A stretch of 64,000 nt of DNA. Source: Loktanella sp. DSM 29012 (GTDB taxonomy: Bacteria; Pseudomonadota; Alphaproteobacteria; Rhodobacterales; Rhodobacteraceae). The position numbers and the translations under genes were made by a program. Below are positions 27,078 to 35,961 of the stretch, piece by piece; the stretch's first letter is position 1, and the number at the start of each line of letters is the position of its first letter. Under the pieces are notes generated by a model, which saw only the letters and a program-made list of their open reading frames with translations, searched no databases and was not told the origin of the DNA. The stretch lies in the NCBI RefSeq assembly GCF_900110705.1, contig NZ_FOEJ01000003.1:248001-312000 (forward strand), given 5' to 3'.

Positions 27078-28079
27078 CTATGGCCCTGTCCGCGCCGCAT
27101 GTGATCCGCGTTCGCGGTAGGGCGTTGTGTCATAATGTGCGCGATAGCATTTCGAAAAATGCGACGGCGACGCAAATCCGCAGGCGAGTGCGACATTGAT
27201 CACAGTCATGTCGGTCTGCATCAGCAGGTTGCGCGCCTTGGCCAGCCGCAGTTCCATGTAATACCGCTTGGGGCTGCGCGACAGATAGCGGCGGAACAGA
27301 CGTTCCAGCTGGCGTGTCGACATCCCCACCTCCTTGGCCAGTTGCGCGGGGCTGATCGGATCCTCGATGTTCTGTTCCATCAGCTTGATGACGCGCGACA
27401 GTTTCGGATGCCTGACGCCGATACGGGTGGGGATCGACAGCCGCTGCGTGTCCTGATCGGTGCGGATCGACGAATAAATCAGGATATCAGCGACATTGTT
27501 GGCCAATTCCTCGCCGTGGTCATCCGCAATCAGCTTGAGCATCAGGTCGATGGATGCGGTGCCACCTGCAGTCGTGATGCGATTGCCGTCTATGACGAAC
27601 ACGGACCGGGTCAGGTCGACCTCTTCGAATTCCTCGATAAAGCTGTCCTGATTTTCCCAGTGAATCGTCGCGCGTTTGCCATCCAGCAGGCCCGCCCGCG
27701 CCATGGTATAGCCGGCGGTACACAGGCCCGCGACGGGCAGGCCACGCCGGGCCTCCTTGCGCAGCCAGTTCAGCACGCGCTTGGTTGTGGCCTCCTGAAT
27801 CTCAAGCCCGCCACACAGCATGATGGTATCTTCGCGGTCCAGTTCCGACAGATCGCCATTCACCGTGAACACGCATCCGTTGGAACAGGTCGCGCTGACA
27901 CCGCCCTCGGCGAGCAGCGACCAGCTGTACAACTGCCGTCCTGCGGTCATGTTGGCGATCCGTAAACTTTCGATGGCGGCGGAAAAACAGAGCATCGTGA
28001 ACTGATCCAGCAGGACAAACACGAAATGCCGGGGCCGCTGTTCGGCTGCGACTGCACGGGGGGATGATGATGGTGGCAT
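27078..28079 (-). CDS. GlxA-type transcriptional regulator (DJ-1/PfpI plus AraC)
   Basis: The 333-residue regulator combines a DJ-1/PfpI-like N-terminal domain (FVFVLLDQFTMLCFSAAIESLRIAN, with the nucleophile-like cysteine in VAGLCTAGY) and a C-terminal AraC DNA-binding domain with two helix-turn-helix units (SPAQLAKEVGMSTRQLERLFRRYL and TVINVALACGFASPSHFSKCYR). The ligand is unknown. The start at 28079 is chosen because GGAG lies seven bases upstream. It is divergent from aroG, with about 150 bases between them. Confidence 0.88.
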   Translation of the reverse strand: MPPSSSPRAVAAEQRPRHFVFVLLDQFTMLCFSAAIESLRIANMTAGRQLYSWSLLAEGGVSATCSNGCVFTVNGDLSELDREDTIMLCGGLEIQEATTKRVLNWLRKEARRGLPVAGLCTAGYTMARAGLLDGKRATIHWENQDSFIEEFEEVDLTRSVFVIDGNRITTAGGTASIDLMLKLIADDHGEELANNVADILIYSSIRTDQDTQRLSIPTRIGVRHPKLSRVIKLMEQNIEDPISPAQLAKEVGMSTRQLERLFRRYLSRSPKRYYMELRLAKARNLLMQTDMTVINVALACGFASPSHFSKCYRAHYDTTPYRERGSHAARTGP

Positions 28080-28156
28080 GACCATACTCCGAAAAACGCT
28101 TCCGCGGACCAAACGCTACTAATCGCCCGGAAACAAGTGCCGCACCGACATTTGCA

Positions 28157-28185
28157 TTGGACCTCTGGGGGTCGCACGTTATAAG
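28157..28185 (+). promoter_or_regulatory. Probable housekeeping promoter of aroG
   Basis: TTGGAC and TATAAG are separated by exactly 17 bases. Transcription would start near 28192, about 40 bases before the ATG of aroG. Confidence 0.7.
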
Positions 28186-28230
28186 CCGCGTCCGACAGCA
28201 AGAACCCGGATTGCCGGGGAAGGGGAAACG

Positions 28231-29601
28231 ATGAGCACTTGGACCAAATCCGACTGGCGCAGCAAACCACGCGTGCAGATGCCCGAATATACCGACGCCG
28301 CCGCACTGCAGGCGGTCGAGGCGAAATTGGCCAGCTATCCCCCGCTGGTCTTTGCCGGCGAGGCCCGCCGCCTGCGCAGCCACCTGGCCAAGGTCAGCCG
28401 TGGCGAGGCGTTCCTCTTGCAGGGAGGCGATTGCGCCGAAAGCTTTGCCGAATTCAGCGCCGACACGATCCGCGACACGTTCAAGGTGATGTTGCAGATG
28501 GCGATGGTCCTGACCTACGGAGCCAAGGTTCCCGTGGTCAAGGTGGGCCGCATGGCAGGCCAGATGGCCAAGCCACGCAGCGCCCCCACCGAAACCGTCA
28601 GCGGTGTGGAACTGCCCAGCTACCGCGGTGATATCATCAACGGGTTCGATTTCACGCCTGACAGCCGGATCCCCGATCCCGCACGCATGGAACAGGCCTA
28701 TTTGCAGGCGGCGGCGTCGCTGAACCTGCTGCGTGCCTTTTCCACGGGTGGCTATGCCGACGTGCATCAGGTGCACCAGTGGACGCTGGGATTCACCGAT
28801 GCGCCAGAGGCCGAAAAATATCGCGAACTGGCCAGCCGTATCAGCGATACGCTGGATTTCATGAATGCCGCCGGTCTGACGACCGACCGAAATCACGAAT
28901 TGCAGACCGTCGAATTCTACACCAGCCACGAGGCGTTGTTGCTGGAATACGAAGAGGCGCTGACCCGGGTGGACAGCACATCCGGCAACATGCTGGCCGG
29001 GTCCGGTCACATGATCTGGATCGGTGACCGGACACGTCAGCCAGACGGCGCGCATGTCGAATACTGCAAGGGCGTCATGAACCCCATCGGCCTGAAATGT
29101 GGTCCGACGATGACCTCTGGTCATCTCAAGGCGCTGATGGCCTCTTTGAACCCGAACAACGAGGCCGGTCGCCTGACGCTGATCGCACGCTTTGGTGCGG
29201 GGCAGGTGGGCGAACACCTGCCGCGTCTGATCAAGGCCGTCGAGGAAGAAGGCGCAAACGTCGTCTGGACCTGTGACCCGATGCACGGCAACACGATCAA
29301 ATCTTCGACCGGCTACAAGACCCGCCCGTTCGAGAGCGTGCTGCGTGAGGTCACCGAATTCTTTGGCGTGCACAACGCCGAGGGCACGATCCCCGGCGGT
29401 GTTCATTTCGAGATGACCGGCAAGGACGTGACCGAATGCACCGGCGGCGTGCGTGCCGTGACCGATGAGGATTTGTCAGATCGTTATCACACGGCCTGCG
29501 ATCCGCGCCTGAATGCCAGTCAGTCGCTGGAACTGGCGTTCCTTGTGGCCGAACAGCTCAGCAACCGCCGCACCGCGATGGCCGACGCCAAGGCCAGCTG
29601 A
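28231..29601 (+). CDS. aroG: Class II 3-deoxy-7-phosphoheptulonate synthase
   Basis: This 456-residue enzyme condenses phosphoenolpyruvate with erythrose 4-phosphate, the first step of aromatic amino acid synthesis. It is the plant-like class II type: [31 protein letters not shown], and [11 protein letters not shown] are all characteristic, and the length fits. The symbol follows common usage for this type. A clear promoter lies upstream and a terminator downstream, so it is probably transcribed alone. Confidence 0.95.
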   Translation: MSTWTKSDWRSKPRVQMPEYTDAAALQAVEAKLASYPPLVFAGEARRLRSHLAKVSRGEAFLLQGGDCAESFAEFSADTIRDTFKVMLQMAMVLTYGAKVPVVKVGRMAGQMAKPRSAPTETVSGVELPSYRGDIINGFDFTPDSRIPDPARMEQAYLQAAASLNLLRAFSTGGYADVHQVHQWTLGFTDAPEAEKYRELASRISDTLDFMNAAGLTTDRNHELQTVEFYTSHEALLLEYEEALTRVDSTSGNMLAGSGHMIWIGDRTRQPDGAHVEYCKGVMNPIGLKCGPTMTSGHLKALMASLNPNNEAGRLTLIARFGAGQVGEHLPRLIKAVEEEGANVVWTCDPMHGNTIKSSTGYKTRPFESVLREVTEFFGVHNAEGTIPGGVHFEMTGKDVTECTGGVRAVTDEDLSDRYHTACDPRLNASQSLELAFLVAEQLSNRRTAMADAKAS

Positions 29602-29625
29602 TCGCGCGCACCAATGACTGCGAGG

Positions 29626-29650
29626 GGGGCACCGGATCGGTGCCCCTTTT
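29626..29650 (+). terminator. Terminator of aroG
   Basis: The stem GGGGCACC / GGTGCCCC with a five-base loop is followed by TTTT, ending where the convergent PAS gene stops. Confidence 0.85.
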
Positions 29651-30279
29651 CATGTGCGGGTATTGTCCACGACCAGACGCAGGCCCGGCTGCACAGGATC
29701 GCTGGCGCGGCTGTCGGCAAACTGCCTGCCCAGCACCTGACGCCGGATCGCCGGTGCTGCTGCCATATCCCACCGCAAACCGGACCTTGTTCTTGTGTCG
29801 TGACTGACGATCGCACCCATGACTTTGGTCACCTGACCCGTCGCATCCGCCAAGGGCAGCGCCAGCAAATGCCCACGCACCGGATGCCAGCCAAACCGAC
29901 GCGTTCCGATCAACGGCACGCCAAGGATCGCAGGATCGGCCAGGCAGTCCTGCACCAACGCAACCACCCGCGCGCCGGCGTCATCGGTGAAAAAGCACCC
30001 CACCGACATGCCCCATGGATCGAATCCCAAACCATCATGCAATGCCTGACCCGCCACGCGGATGCGCAACGCATCCAGCCCGGTGCGCTGCGCGACAAAG
30101 GCATGGGGCAATGCCGCATGCAGCGCCAGCGGGTCGATGTCCGCATGTCGCGGCACGGGGCTGGTGCGGCTGATGGTGCGCCAATCCGCCTCGAGCACGG
30201 ATAACAGCCGGGCGGCCTGCGGTGACAGATGCGCCAAGGGATCAGGCAAGGGTCCGGTAGGGGGTGGAACAGGGTGCAT
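29650..30279 (-). CDS. Single PAS-domain protein
   Basis: The 209-residue protein matches the alphaproteobacterial family of lone PAS domains (PAS_5 type): LLSVLEADWRTISRTSPVPRHADIDPLALHAALPHAFVAQ, then the core GFDPWGMSVGCFFTDDA and a C-terminal strand with IVSHDTRTR. It has no output domain, so it would act by binding another protein or a small ligand. The start at 30279 gives the family length. A CtrA-type box lies 33 bases upstream, which points to cell-cycle or motility-linked control. Confidence 0.75.
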   Translation of the reverse strand: MHPVPPPTGPLPDPLAHLSPQAARLLSVLEADWRTISRTSPVPRHADIDPLALHAALPHAFVAQRTGLDALRIRVAGQALHDGLGFDPWGMSVGCFFTDDAGARVVALVQDCLADPAILGVPLIGTRRFGWHPVRGHLLALPLADATGQVTKVMGAIVSHDTRTRSGLRWDMAAAPAIRRQVLGRQFADSRASDPVQPGLRLVVDNTRT

Positions 30280-30311
30280 GGCGGCGATCCAGTGGCGAAA
30301 ACGTGGCAGAA

Positions 30312-30327
30312 TTAAGGAAACCTTAAC
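30312..30327. promoter_or_regulatory. CtrA-type binding site
   Basis: TTAA, seven bases, TTAAC: an exact match to the full CtrA consensus TTAA-N7-TTAAC. It lies between the divergent PAS gene and yicC, closest to the PAS start. Confidence 0.65.
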
Positions 30328-30454
30328 CCGCAAAGGACCGATGCTTCATCCAAAATAGGATCAAACGGTTAACAGCCGCCCGGCGGCGCGCCGCCCCTTG
30401 TCCCTCCGGCGCTGGAAACGTTACATGGGCCGGCAACGACCGGACAGGACGACC

Positions 30455-31345
30455 ATGACCCACTCGATGACTGCTTTTGCGACCCGGACCGGACATTCCG
30501 ATGCGGGGCGTTGGGAATGGACCCTGCGATCCGTCAACGGCCGCACGCTGGATCTGCGGATGAACCTGCCGGACGGCTGCGATCGTTTGGAGACCACGCT
30601 TCGGACGGCCCTGCGCAAGGCATTGCATCGTGGCACGGTCACCGTGACGCTGACCTGCCGGATGGATCAGGGGCAGGGCGGGCGCGACGTTGATCCCGAC
30701 CGGTTGGACAAGGTGTTGCGTGCATTGGATCAGGTGCAGGACCGGGCGTTTTCGCTGGGCGTCACGCTGGGACAGCCCACCGCAGCCGACGTGTTGATGC
30801 AACCCGGCGTGCTGGAGGCCGGTTCAGCGGGCGCGGTATCCGATGACCTGATCGCTGCGGCCACCACGGCAATTGGCCCGCTGTTGGCCGATCTGACCAC
30901 GATGCGCGCCCAGGAAGGCACTGCATTGCAGAAACTGATCTGCGCGCAGCTCGACACCGTCCATGACCAGATCGAGGCCGCCCGCGCCCTGCTACCCGAA
31001 CGCGAAAAACACGCCCGCCGCGCCCTGCGCGACGCCTATGCCCGTGTGATGGGTGAAATCACCGACACGGACGGCGCGCGCCTGACGCAGGAATTGGCGC
31101 TGATCGCGGTCAAGCAGGACGTGACCGAAGAACTGGACAGGCTGAACACGCATCTTGTCGCGGCATGGGACCTGATGGACGAAGAAGGCCCTGTCGGCCG
31201 CAAGCTGGATTTCATCATTCAGGAGATGCTGCGCGAGGCGAATACACTTTGTTCAAAATCGCAGAATGCGGCCCTCTCGGGCATCGGGATCACGATCAAG
31301 ACCGCGCTGGAACAGATGCGCGAACAAGTTCAGAATGTGGAGTGA
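30455..31345 (+). CDS. YicC family endoribonuclease
   Basis: The 296-residue protein fits the YicC/YloC family: N-terminal MTHSMTAFATR, WTLRSVNGRTLDLRMNLP, and the C-terminal domain GRKLDFIIQEMLREANTLCSKSQN. Family members have been reported to cut RNA. The start at 30455 lies behind an AGGA site and gives the conserved N-terminus. It is followed by gmk a few bases downstream, an arrangement seen in many bacteria. Confidence 0.92.
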   Translation: MTHSMTAFATRTGHSDAGRWEWTLRSVNGRTLDLRMNLPDGCDRLETTLRTALRKALHRGTVTVTLTCRMDQGQGGRDVDPDRLDKVLRALDQVQDRAFSLGVTLGQPTAADVLMQPGVLEAGSAGAVSDDLIAAATTAIGPLLADLTTMRAQEGTALQKLICAQLDTVHDQIEAARALLPEREKHARRALRDAYARVMGEITDTDGARLTQELALIAVKQDVTEELDRLNTHLVAAWDLMDEEGPVGRKLDFIIQEMLREANTLCSKSQNAALSGIGITIKTALEQMREQVQNVE

Positions 31346-31348
31346 GTG

Positions 31349-31990
31349 ATGACGCGTCGTGGCCTGCTGATCATCCTGTCCTCACCCTCGGGTGCGGGTA
31401 AATCGACCCTCGCCAAACGGCTTATGACATGGGACGACACGCTGCGGTTTTCGGTGTCGGCCACCACGCGCCAGCCCCGCGCGGGGGAGGTGGACGGCGC
31501 CGACTATCATTTCGTTTCAGAGGCCGAATTCCGCCGCCTTGTGGATGATCGTGGCATGCTGGAACACGCCCGTGTGTTCGAAAATTACTACGGCAGCCCC
31601 AAGGCGCCCGTGCAGGCTGCCATCGAGACAGGGCGCGACGTGCTGTTCGACATCGACTGGCAGGGCGCGCAGCAGATCAGCAATTCCGACCTGCAGGATT
31701 CGGTGCTGTCGATCTTTATCCTGCCGCCGTCGATCACCGAACTGCACCGCCGTCTGGTCAACCGCGGGCAGGACGGTCCGGACGTGATAGCCAAGCGGAT
31801 GCGCAAGAGCTGGGACGAAATCAGTCATTGGGACGGCTACGACTATGTACTGGTCAATGACGATCTGGACGAAACCGAGGACCGTCTGAAAACCATCATC
31901 AGCGCCGAACGCCTGCGCCGTGCGCAACAGCCCGGCCTGCTGGATGTGGTGCGCCGCCTGCAATCCGAATTCGAGGAACGCCCGCTATGA
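31349..31990 (+). CDS. gmk: Guanylate kinase
   Basis: This 213-residue kinase phosphorylates GMP to GDP. It shows P-loop [11 protein letters not shown], the GMP-binding region [21 protein letters not shown] and [16 protein letters not shown] three bases before the ATG is also in frame; the ATG at 31349 is preferred. The stop overlaps the next start as ATGA. Confidence 0.95.
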   Translation: MTRRGLLIILSSPSGAGKSTLAKRLMTWDDTLRFSVSATTRQPRAGEVDGADYHFVSEAEFRRLVDDRGMLEHARVFENYYGSPKAPVQAAIETGRDVLFDIDWQGAQQISNSDLQDSVLSIFILPPSITELHRRLVNRGQDGPDVIAKRMRKSWDEISHWDGYDYVLVNDDLDETEDRLKTIISAERLRRAQQPGLLDVVRRLQSEFEERPL

Positions 31991-32511
31991 CCCTATATGC
32001 ACTCAACGATATCCGCCCGACGCTGGGGGACGGCGTCTGGATTGCCCCCGGCGCGCACGTCATGGGTCGGGTCGATCTGGGGGACCGGGTCAATATCTGG
32101 TTCAACGTGACGATCCGGGGCGACAACGACCCGATCACCATCGGCGCGGACAGCAACATTCAGGAAAACGCCGTCCTCCACAACGATCCCGGTTTTCCGC
32201 TGACCGTGGGGCAGGGTTGCACCATCGGCCACAAGGCGATGCTGCATGGCTGCACCATCGGTGACAACACCATGATCGGGATGGGTGCAACCGTGCTGAA
32301 TGGTGCCGTGATCGGCAAGAATTGCCTGATCGGCGCGGGCGCGCTGATCACCGAAGGCAAGACCATCCCGGACGGCAGCCTCGTCATGGGGGCACCCGGC
32401 AAGGTGGTGCGCCAGCTGGACGAAACGGCTATCGCGGGCCTGCGCCTGTCCGCCCGCCATTACGTCGAAAACGCGGCCCGTTTTGGCCGTGACCTGAAGG
32501 AAATCGAATGA
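31987..32511 (+). CDS. Gamma-class carbonic anhydrase family protein
   Basis: The 174-residue protein is a left-handed beta-helix made of hexapeptide repeats ([50 protein letters not shown]). Zinc-binding histidines are present in [17 protein letters not shown]. Members may hydrate CO2 or be inactive scaffolds, and sequence alone does not decide. It is coupled on both sides by four-base overlaps. Confidence 0.88.
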   Translation: MTLYALNDIRPTLGDGVWIAPGAHVMGRVDLGDRVNIWFNVTIRGDNDPITIGADSNIQENAVLHNDPGFPLTVGQGCTIGHKAMLHGCTIGDNTMIGMGATVLNGAVIGKNCLIGAGALITEGKTIPDGSLVMGAPGKVVRQLDETAIAGLRLSARHYVENAARFGRDLKEIE

Positions 32512-33698
32512 CCCGTCCCACATCCATCGTGCGCCGCACCGGCTGGCCCACATCCGTCTCGCGGCCCGTCGTGACGCCGCTGCAGCCCAGTGTCGTCTAT
32601 TCTTCACCCGATCCCGATGCGCTGGACGCGCAATATGCCGACGCCTCTGGCTATACCTACGCGCGCGAGGGGCACCCCAATGCGCAGGTTCTGGCCGAAA
32701 AGATCGACATGCTCGAATCCGTTGATCCCGCATCTGGCGGCGGGATCATCACCGGGTCAGGCATGTCGGCGATCGGCGCTGTATTTCTGGGCGTGCTCAA
32801 GGCGGGCGATCACGTGCTCGGCGGTGACCAGCTCTATGGGCGGTCGCTGCGGCTGATGACGCAAGACCTGCCGCGTCTTGGTATCGAGACCTCGCTGGCG
32901 GACCCCACGGACCTGGCCGCGATGGAGGCCGCATTGCGTCCCAATACCCGCATGATCCTGGTCGAGGTGGTATCGAATCCCACGATCCGCGTGGCCGACA
33001 TGGAGGGGATCGTGAAACTGGCGCGTGACCGCGGCATTCTGCTGATGGTGGACAATACCTTTACCACGCCCGCGGCCTATCAGCCGCTGGTGGCGGGCGC
33101 CGACATCACGATCCATTCGGTGACCAAGCTGCTGGCGGGCCATTCGGATGCGACCCTGGGGTATGTCGGGACCAATGACCCGGACCTGCGGCGCCAGATC
33201 AACGATGCCAATGTGACCTGGGGCATGACACCCAGCCCGTTCGATTGCTGGCTGGCGGAACGGGGGCTGCATTCATTCCACCTGCGCCACCGCGCGACAC
33301 AGGACAATGCCACCCGGCTGGCAGATGCGCTGGCAGAAATGCCCGGCGTGACCAAGGTTCTCTATCCCACGCGCGCTGATCATCCCGACCATAACCGCGC
33401 CGTGGCATTGCTGGGCGGGCAGGGCGGACATATGCTGTCCTTTGTGCTGGACGGCGGTCGTGAGGCGGCGAATGCGTTGACCCGGGCCGCCCCCAACATC
33501 GCCTTTGCCCCGACGCTGGGGGATATCGGCACCACGCTGTCGCATCCGCCTTCATCGTCGCATCGCGGATTGACGCCCGAGGGGCGCGCCGCACTGGGCA
33601 TCAGCGAAGGATTCTTTCGCGTGTCGGTCGGGGTCGAGGACGCTGATCTGCTGATTTCCGAACTGGGTGCTGCCGTCGCGGCCGCGACCCAAGGGTAG
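32508..33698 (+). CDS. metC: Cystathionine beta-lyase / Cys-Met metabolism PLP enzyme
   Basis: The 396-residue PLP enzyme belongs to the Cys/Met metabolism family. The cofactor lysine is in HSVTKLLAGHSD; other landmarks are YTYAREGHPN, ITGSGMSAIG and VDNTFTTP. It most likely cleaves cystathionine to homocysteine, but related activities (gamma-synthase, gamma-lyase) cannot be excluded. The start overlaps the carbonic anhydrase stop. Confidence 0.8.
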   Translation: MTRPTSIVRRTGWPTSVSRPVVTPLQPSVVYSSPDPDALDAQYADASGYTYAREGHPNAQVLAEKIDMLESVDPASGGGIITGSGMSAIGAVFLGVLKAGDHVLGGDQLYGRSLRLMTQDLPRLGIETSLADPTDLAAMEAALRPNTRMILVEVVSNPTIRVADMEGIVKLARDRGILLMVDNTFTTPAAYQPLVAGADITIHSVTKLLAGHSDATLGYVGTNDPDLRRQINDANVTWGMTPSPFDCWLAERGLHSFHLRHRATQDNATRLADALAEMPGVTKVLYPTRADHPDHNRAVALLGGQGGHMLSFVLDGGREAANALTRAAPNIAFAPTLGDIGTTLSHPPSSSHRGLTPEGRAALGISEGFFRVSVGVEDADLLISELGAAVAAATQG

Positions 33699-33703
33699 GG
33701 ACC

Positions 33704-34726
33704 ATGACCCGTCTGATCCCCGTCGATGCCCTGCCGATCCCGGTGATGCTGATCGACGCGGATCAGATGGTAGGTGCCGTCAGTCCTGCACTGACGGCCC
33801 TCCTGGGGCCGAAACTGGTGGGGCGCCATTTCATCACCGCCTTGCGGCAACCCACCTTGCTGGAGGCGATCGAGACCGTGATGCAATCCGGCGCACCGGG
33901 CAAATCGCAATACCTGGGGCGCGACGGTGCGCGGGACACGACCTGGGATGTGACCATCGTACCCGAGGGGCGCAGCGTGATCCTGACCTTTGAGGATCGG
34001 ACCGCGGCACAGGACGTCGGACAGTTGCGCCGGGATTTCGTGGCCAATGTCAGTCACGAGCTGCGCACGCCGCTGACCGCACTGCAGGGATTCATCGAAA
34101 CGCTGCGCGGTGCCGCCCGCGACGACCCCAAGGCCCGTGAACGTTTTCTGGGAATCATGGAGCGTGAAACTACGCGGATGACCCAGCTTGTCACCGACCT
34201 TTTGTCGCTGTCGCGGGTCGAGGAGGCGGAACGCCTGCGTCCCAATACGGCGGTCAATCTGGGTGCGCTGATCGCAGGCACGCTTGAGGATCTGGGTCCG
34301 ATCATCTCGGATTCGGGGATGAAGGTGACCCTGGAGGACAACAGCGCGGGCGTGCACGTCTTGGGCGATTCTGACCAGTTGCGGCAGGTCATCGCCAATC
34401 TGGTGCAGAACGCGCTGAAATACGGTGCCGACGGCGAAAAGGTCGAGATTACCGTCGACCCGCCCGCCGCATTTCGCAAACTGCGCGGGTTGGGGCTGGC
34501 GTTTCATGTGCGCGATCATGGTCCCGGTATCGCGGCACACCATTTGCCGCGCCTGACCGAGCGATTCTACCGCGTCGATTCCCACCGGGCGCGCGGGCAG
34601 GGTGGCACGGGACTGGGGTTGGCCATCGTGAAACACATCCTGAACCGTCACCGCGGGCGATTGCATATCACGAGTACGGTCGGATCAGGCACAACCTGTA
34701 CCGTGGTTCTGCCGCTTGCGGACTAA
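33704..34726 (+). CDS. phoR: PhoR-type sensor histidine kinase without membrane segments
   Basis: The 340-residue kinase has a PAS-like N-terminus (residues ~5-105), HisKA with His118 (VANVSHELRTPLTALQGF), and a HATPase domain (N box LVQNALKYGAD, G boxes DHGPGIAAHH and GTGLGLAIVKH). There is no transmembrane helix, unlike E. coli PhoR, so it must receive the phosphate signal through a membrane partner such as PstB/PhoU. It lies upstream of pst and 5 bases after metC, probably sharing that transcript. Confidence 0.88.
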   Translation: MTRLIPVDALPIPVMLIDADQMVGAVSPALTALLGPKLVGRHFITALRQPTLLEAIETVMQSGAPGKSQYLGRDGARDTTWDVTIVPEGRSVILTFEDRTAAQDVGQLRRDFVANVSHELRTPLTALQGFIETLRGAARDDPKARERFLGIMERETTRMTQLVTDLLSLSRVEEAERLRPNTAVNLGALIAGTLEDLGPIISDSGMKVTLEDNSAGVHVLGDSDQLRQVIANLVQNALKYGADGEKVEITVDPPAAFRKLRGLGLAFHVRDHGPGIAAHHLPRLTERFYRVDSHRARGQGGTGLGLAIVKHILNRHRGRLHITSTVGSGTTCTVVLPLAD

Positions 34727-34743
34727 ATGCGCGATTTCGGCGC

Positions 34744-34776
34744 CTGTCATATTACTTTTACATAAGTGTCACAAAA
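34744..34776 (+). promoter_or_regulatory. Triple Pho box before pstS
   Basis: Three 11-base units follow each other: CTGTCATATTA, CTTTTACATAA and GTGTCACAAAA. Each begins with a version of the CTGTCAT element that PhoB binds. The array ends 78 bases before the pstS start. Confidence 0.85.
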
Positions 34777-34854
34777 GCGTTGTGCGGGCCGATTAGCAGG
34801 GCCGCGACGGGGGCGTAGGAAACGCCGTCCGCATATGACTGACAGGAGCAAAAT

Positions 34855-35886
34855 ATGTCGTTCATCAAACTGGCCACCTCTGCCGTTGCCATCGCTGCCG
34901 CATCCGCCGCCACCGCCCAATCCCGTGACAACGTGCAGGTTGCAGGCTCGTCCACCGTGCTGCCCTATGCCACGATCGTTGCCGAACTGTTCGGCGAAAA
35001 CTTTGATTTTCCGACACCCGTCGTTGAATCCGGCGGTTCTTCTGCTGGTCTGAAGCGTTTCTGCGAAGGCGTTGGTGAAAACACCGTCGACATCGCCAAC
35101 GCATCCCGCGCGATCCGCCCCGCAGAGATCGAGGAATGCGCCGCAAACGGCGTGACCGACATCATGGAAGTCCGCATCGGTTACGATGGCATCGTGTTCG
35201 CCAGCCAGACCGACGGCCCGGCCTTTACCGAGTTCACCCCGACACAGTGGTACAATGCACTGGCCGCCGAACTGCCCGTCGACGGTGCCATGGTTCCCAA
35301 CCCGAACACCAACTGGTCGCAGGTTGACGCCGCACTGCCCGATGCCGACATCATGACGTTCATCCCGGGCACCAAGCACGGCACCCGTGAAGTGTTCGAG
35401 GAAAAAGTCATCCTGCAGGGCTGCGAAGACAGCGGTGCCATGGCTGCGATCATGGAAATCAACGGCGGTGACGAAGATGCTGCCGAATCCGCCTGCATGG
35501 CGATCCGCACCGACGGCATGTCCGTGGACATCGACGGCGACTACACCGAAACGCTGGCCCGCATCGACGCGAACCCCAACGGTGTCGGCGTCTTTGGTCT
35601 GGCATTCTACGAAAACAACACCAGTGTCCTGAAGGTCGCCACCATGAACGGTGTCGAACCCACGACGGAAACCATCTCGGCTGGTGATTACCCCGTGTCC
35701 CGTCCGCTGTTTTTCTACGTCAAGAAGGCGCACATCGGCGTCATCCCCGGTCTGAAGGAATACGCAGAGTTCTTCGTGTCCGACGACATGGCAGGCCCCG
35801 ATGGCCCGCTGGCCGAATACGGCCTGGTGTCCGACCCCGAACTGGCCGACACCCAAGCCAAGATCGCCGACGAAACCACGATGTAA
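34855..35886 (+). CDS. pstS: Phosphate ABC transporter substrate-binding protein
   Basis: The 343-residue periplasmic protein has a signal peptide (MSFIKLATSAVAIAAASAATAQ) and the phosphate-binding signatures VAGSSTVLPYATIVAELF and ESGGSSAGLKRFCEG, then DIANASRAI. It captures phosphate for PstCAB. It is acidic as expected for a marine exported protein. It lies under the Pho box and is followed by a hairpin before pstC. Confidence 0.93.
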   Translation: MSFIKLATSAVAIAAASAATAQSRDNVQVAGSSTVLPYATIVAELFGENFDFPTPVVESGGSSAGLKRFCEGVGENTVDIANASRAIRPAEIEECAANGVTDIMEVRIGYDGIVFASQTDGPAFTEFTPTQWYNALAAELPVDGAMVPNPNTNWSQVDAALPDADIMTFIPGTKHGTREVFEEKVILQGCEDSGAMAAIMEINGGDEDAAESACMAIRTDGMSVDIDGDYTETLARIDANPNGVGVFGLAFYENNTSVLKVATMNGVEPTTETISAGDYPVSRPLFFYVKKAHIGVIPGLKEYAEFFVSDDMAGPDGPLAEYGLVSDPELADTQAKIADETTM

Positions 35887-35907
35887 GTTTGCGCAAACGC
35901 ATGCTAC

Positions 35908-35936
35908 GACCGGGGGCAGGGCCACTGCCCCCGGTC
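35908..35936 (+). promoter_or_regulatory. Strong hairpin between pstS and pstC
   Basis: An exact 12-bp stem GACCGGGGGCAG / CTGCCCCCGGTC with a five-base loop is followed by ATTT. It would let much of the transcription or message end after pstS, giving more binding protein than permease. Confidence 0.65.
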
Positions 35937-35961
35937 ATTTGAACGAAGTGAAAGTTGCCAC

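Noticed and set aside
27802-29406. A 534-codon minus-strand open frame
   Set aside because: It is antisense to aroG and overlaps the GlxA-type gene in another frame; no domain is recognisable.
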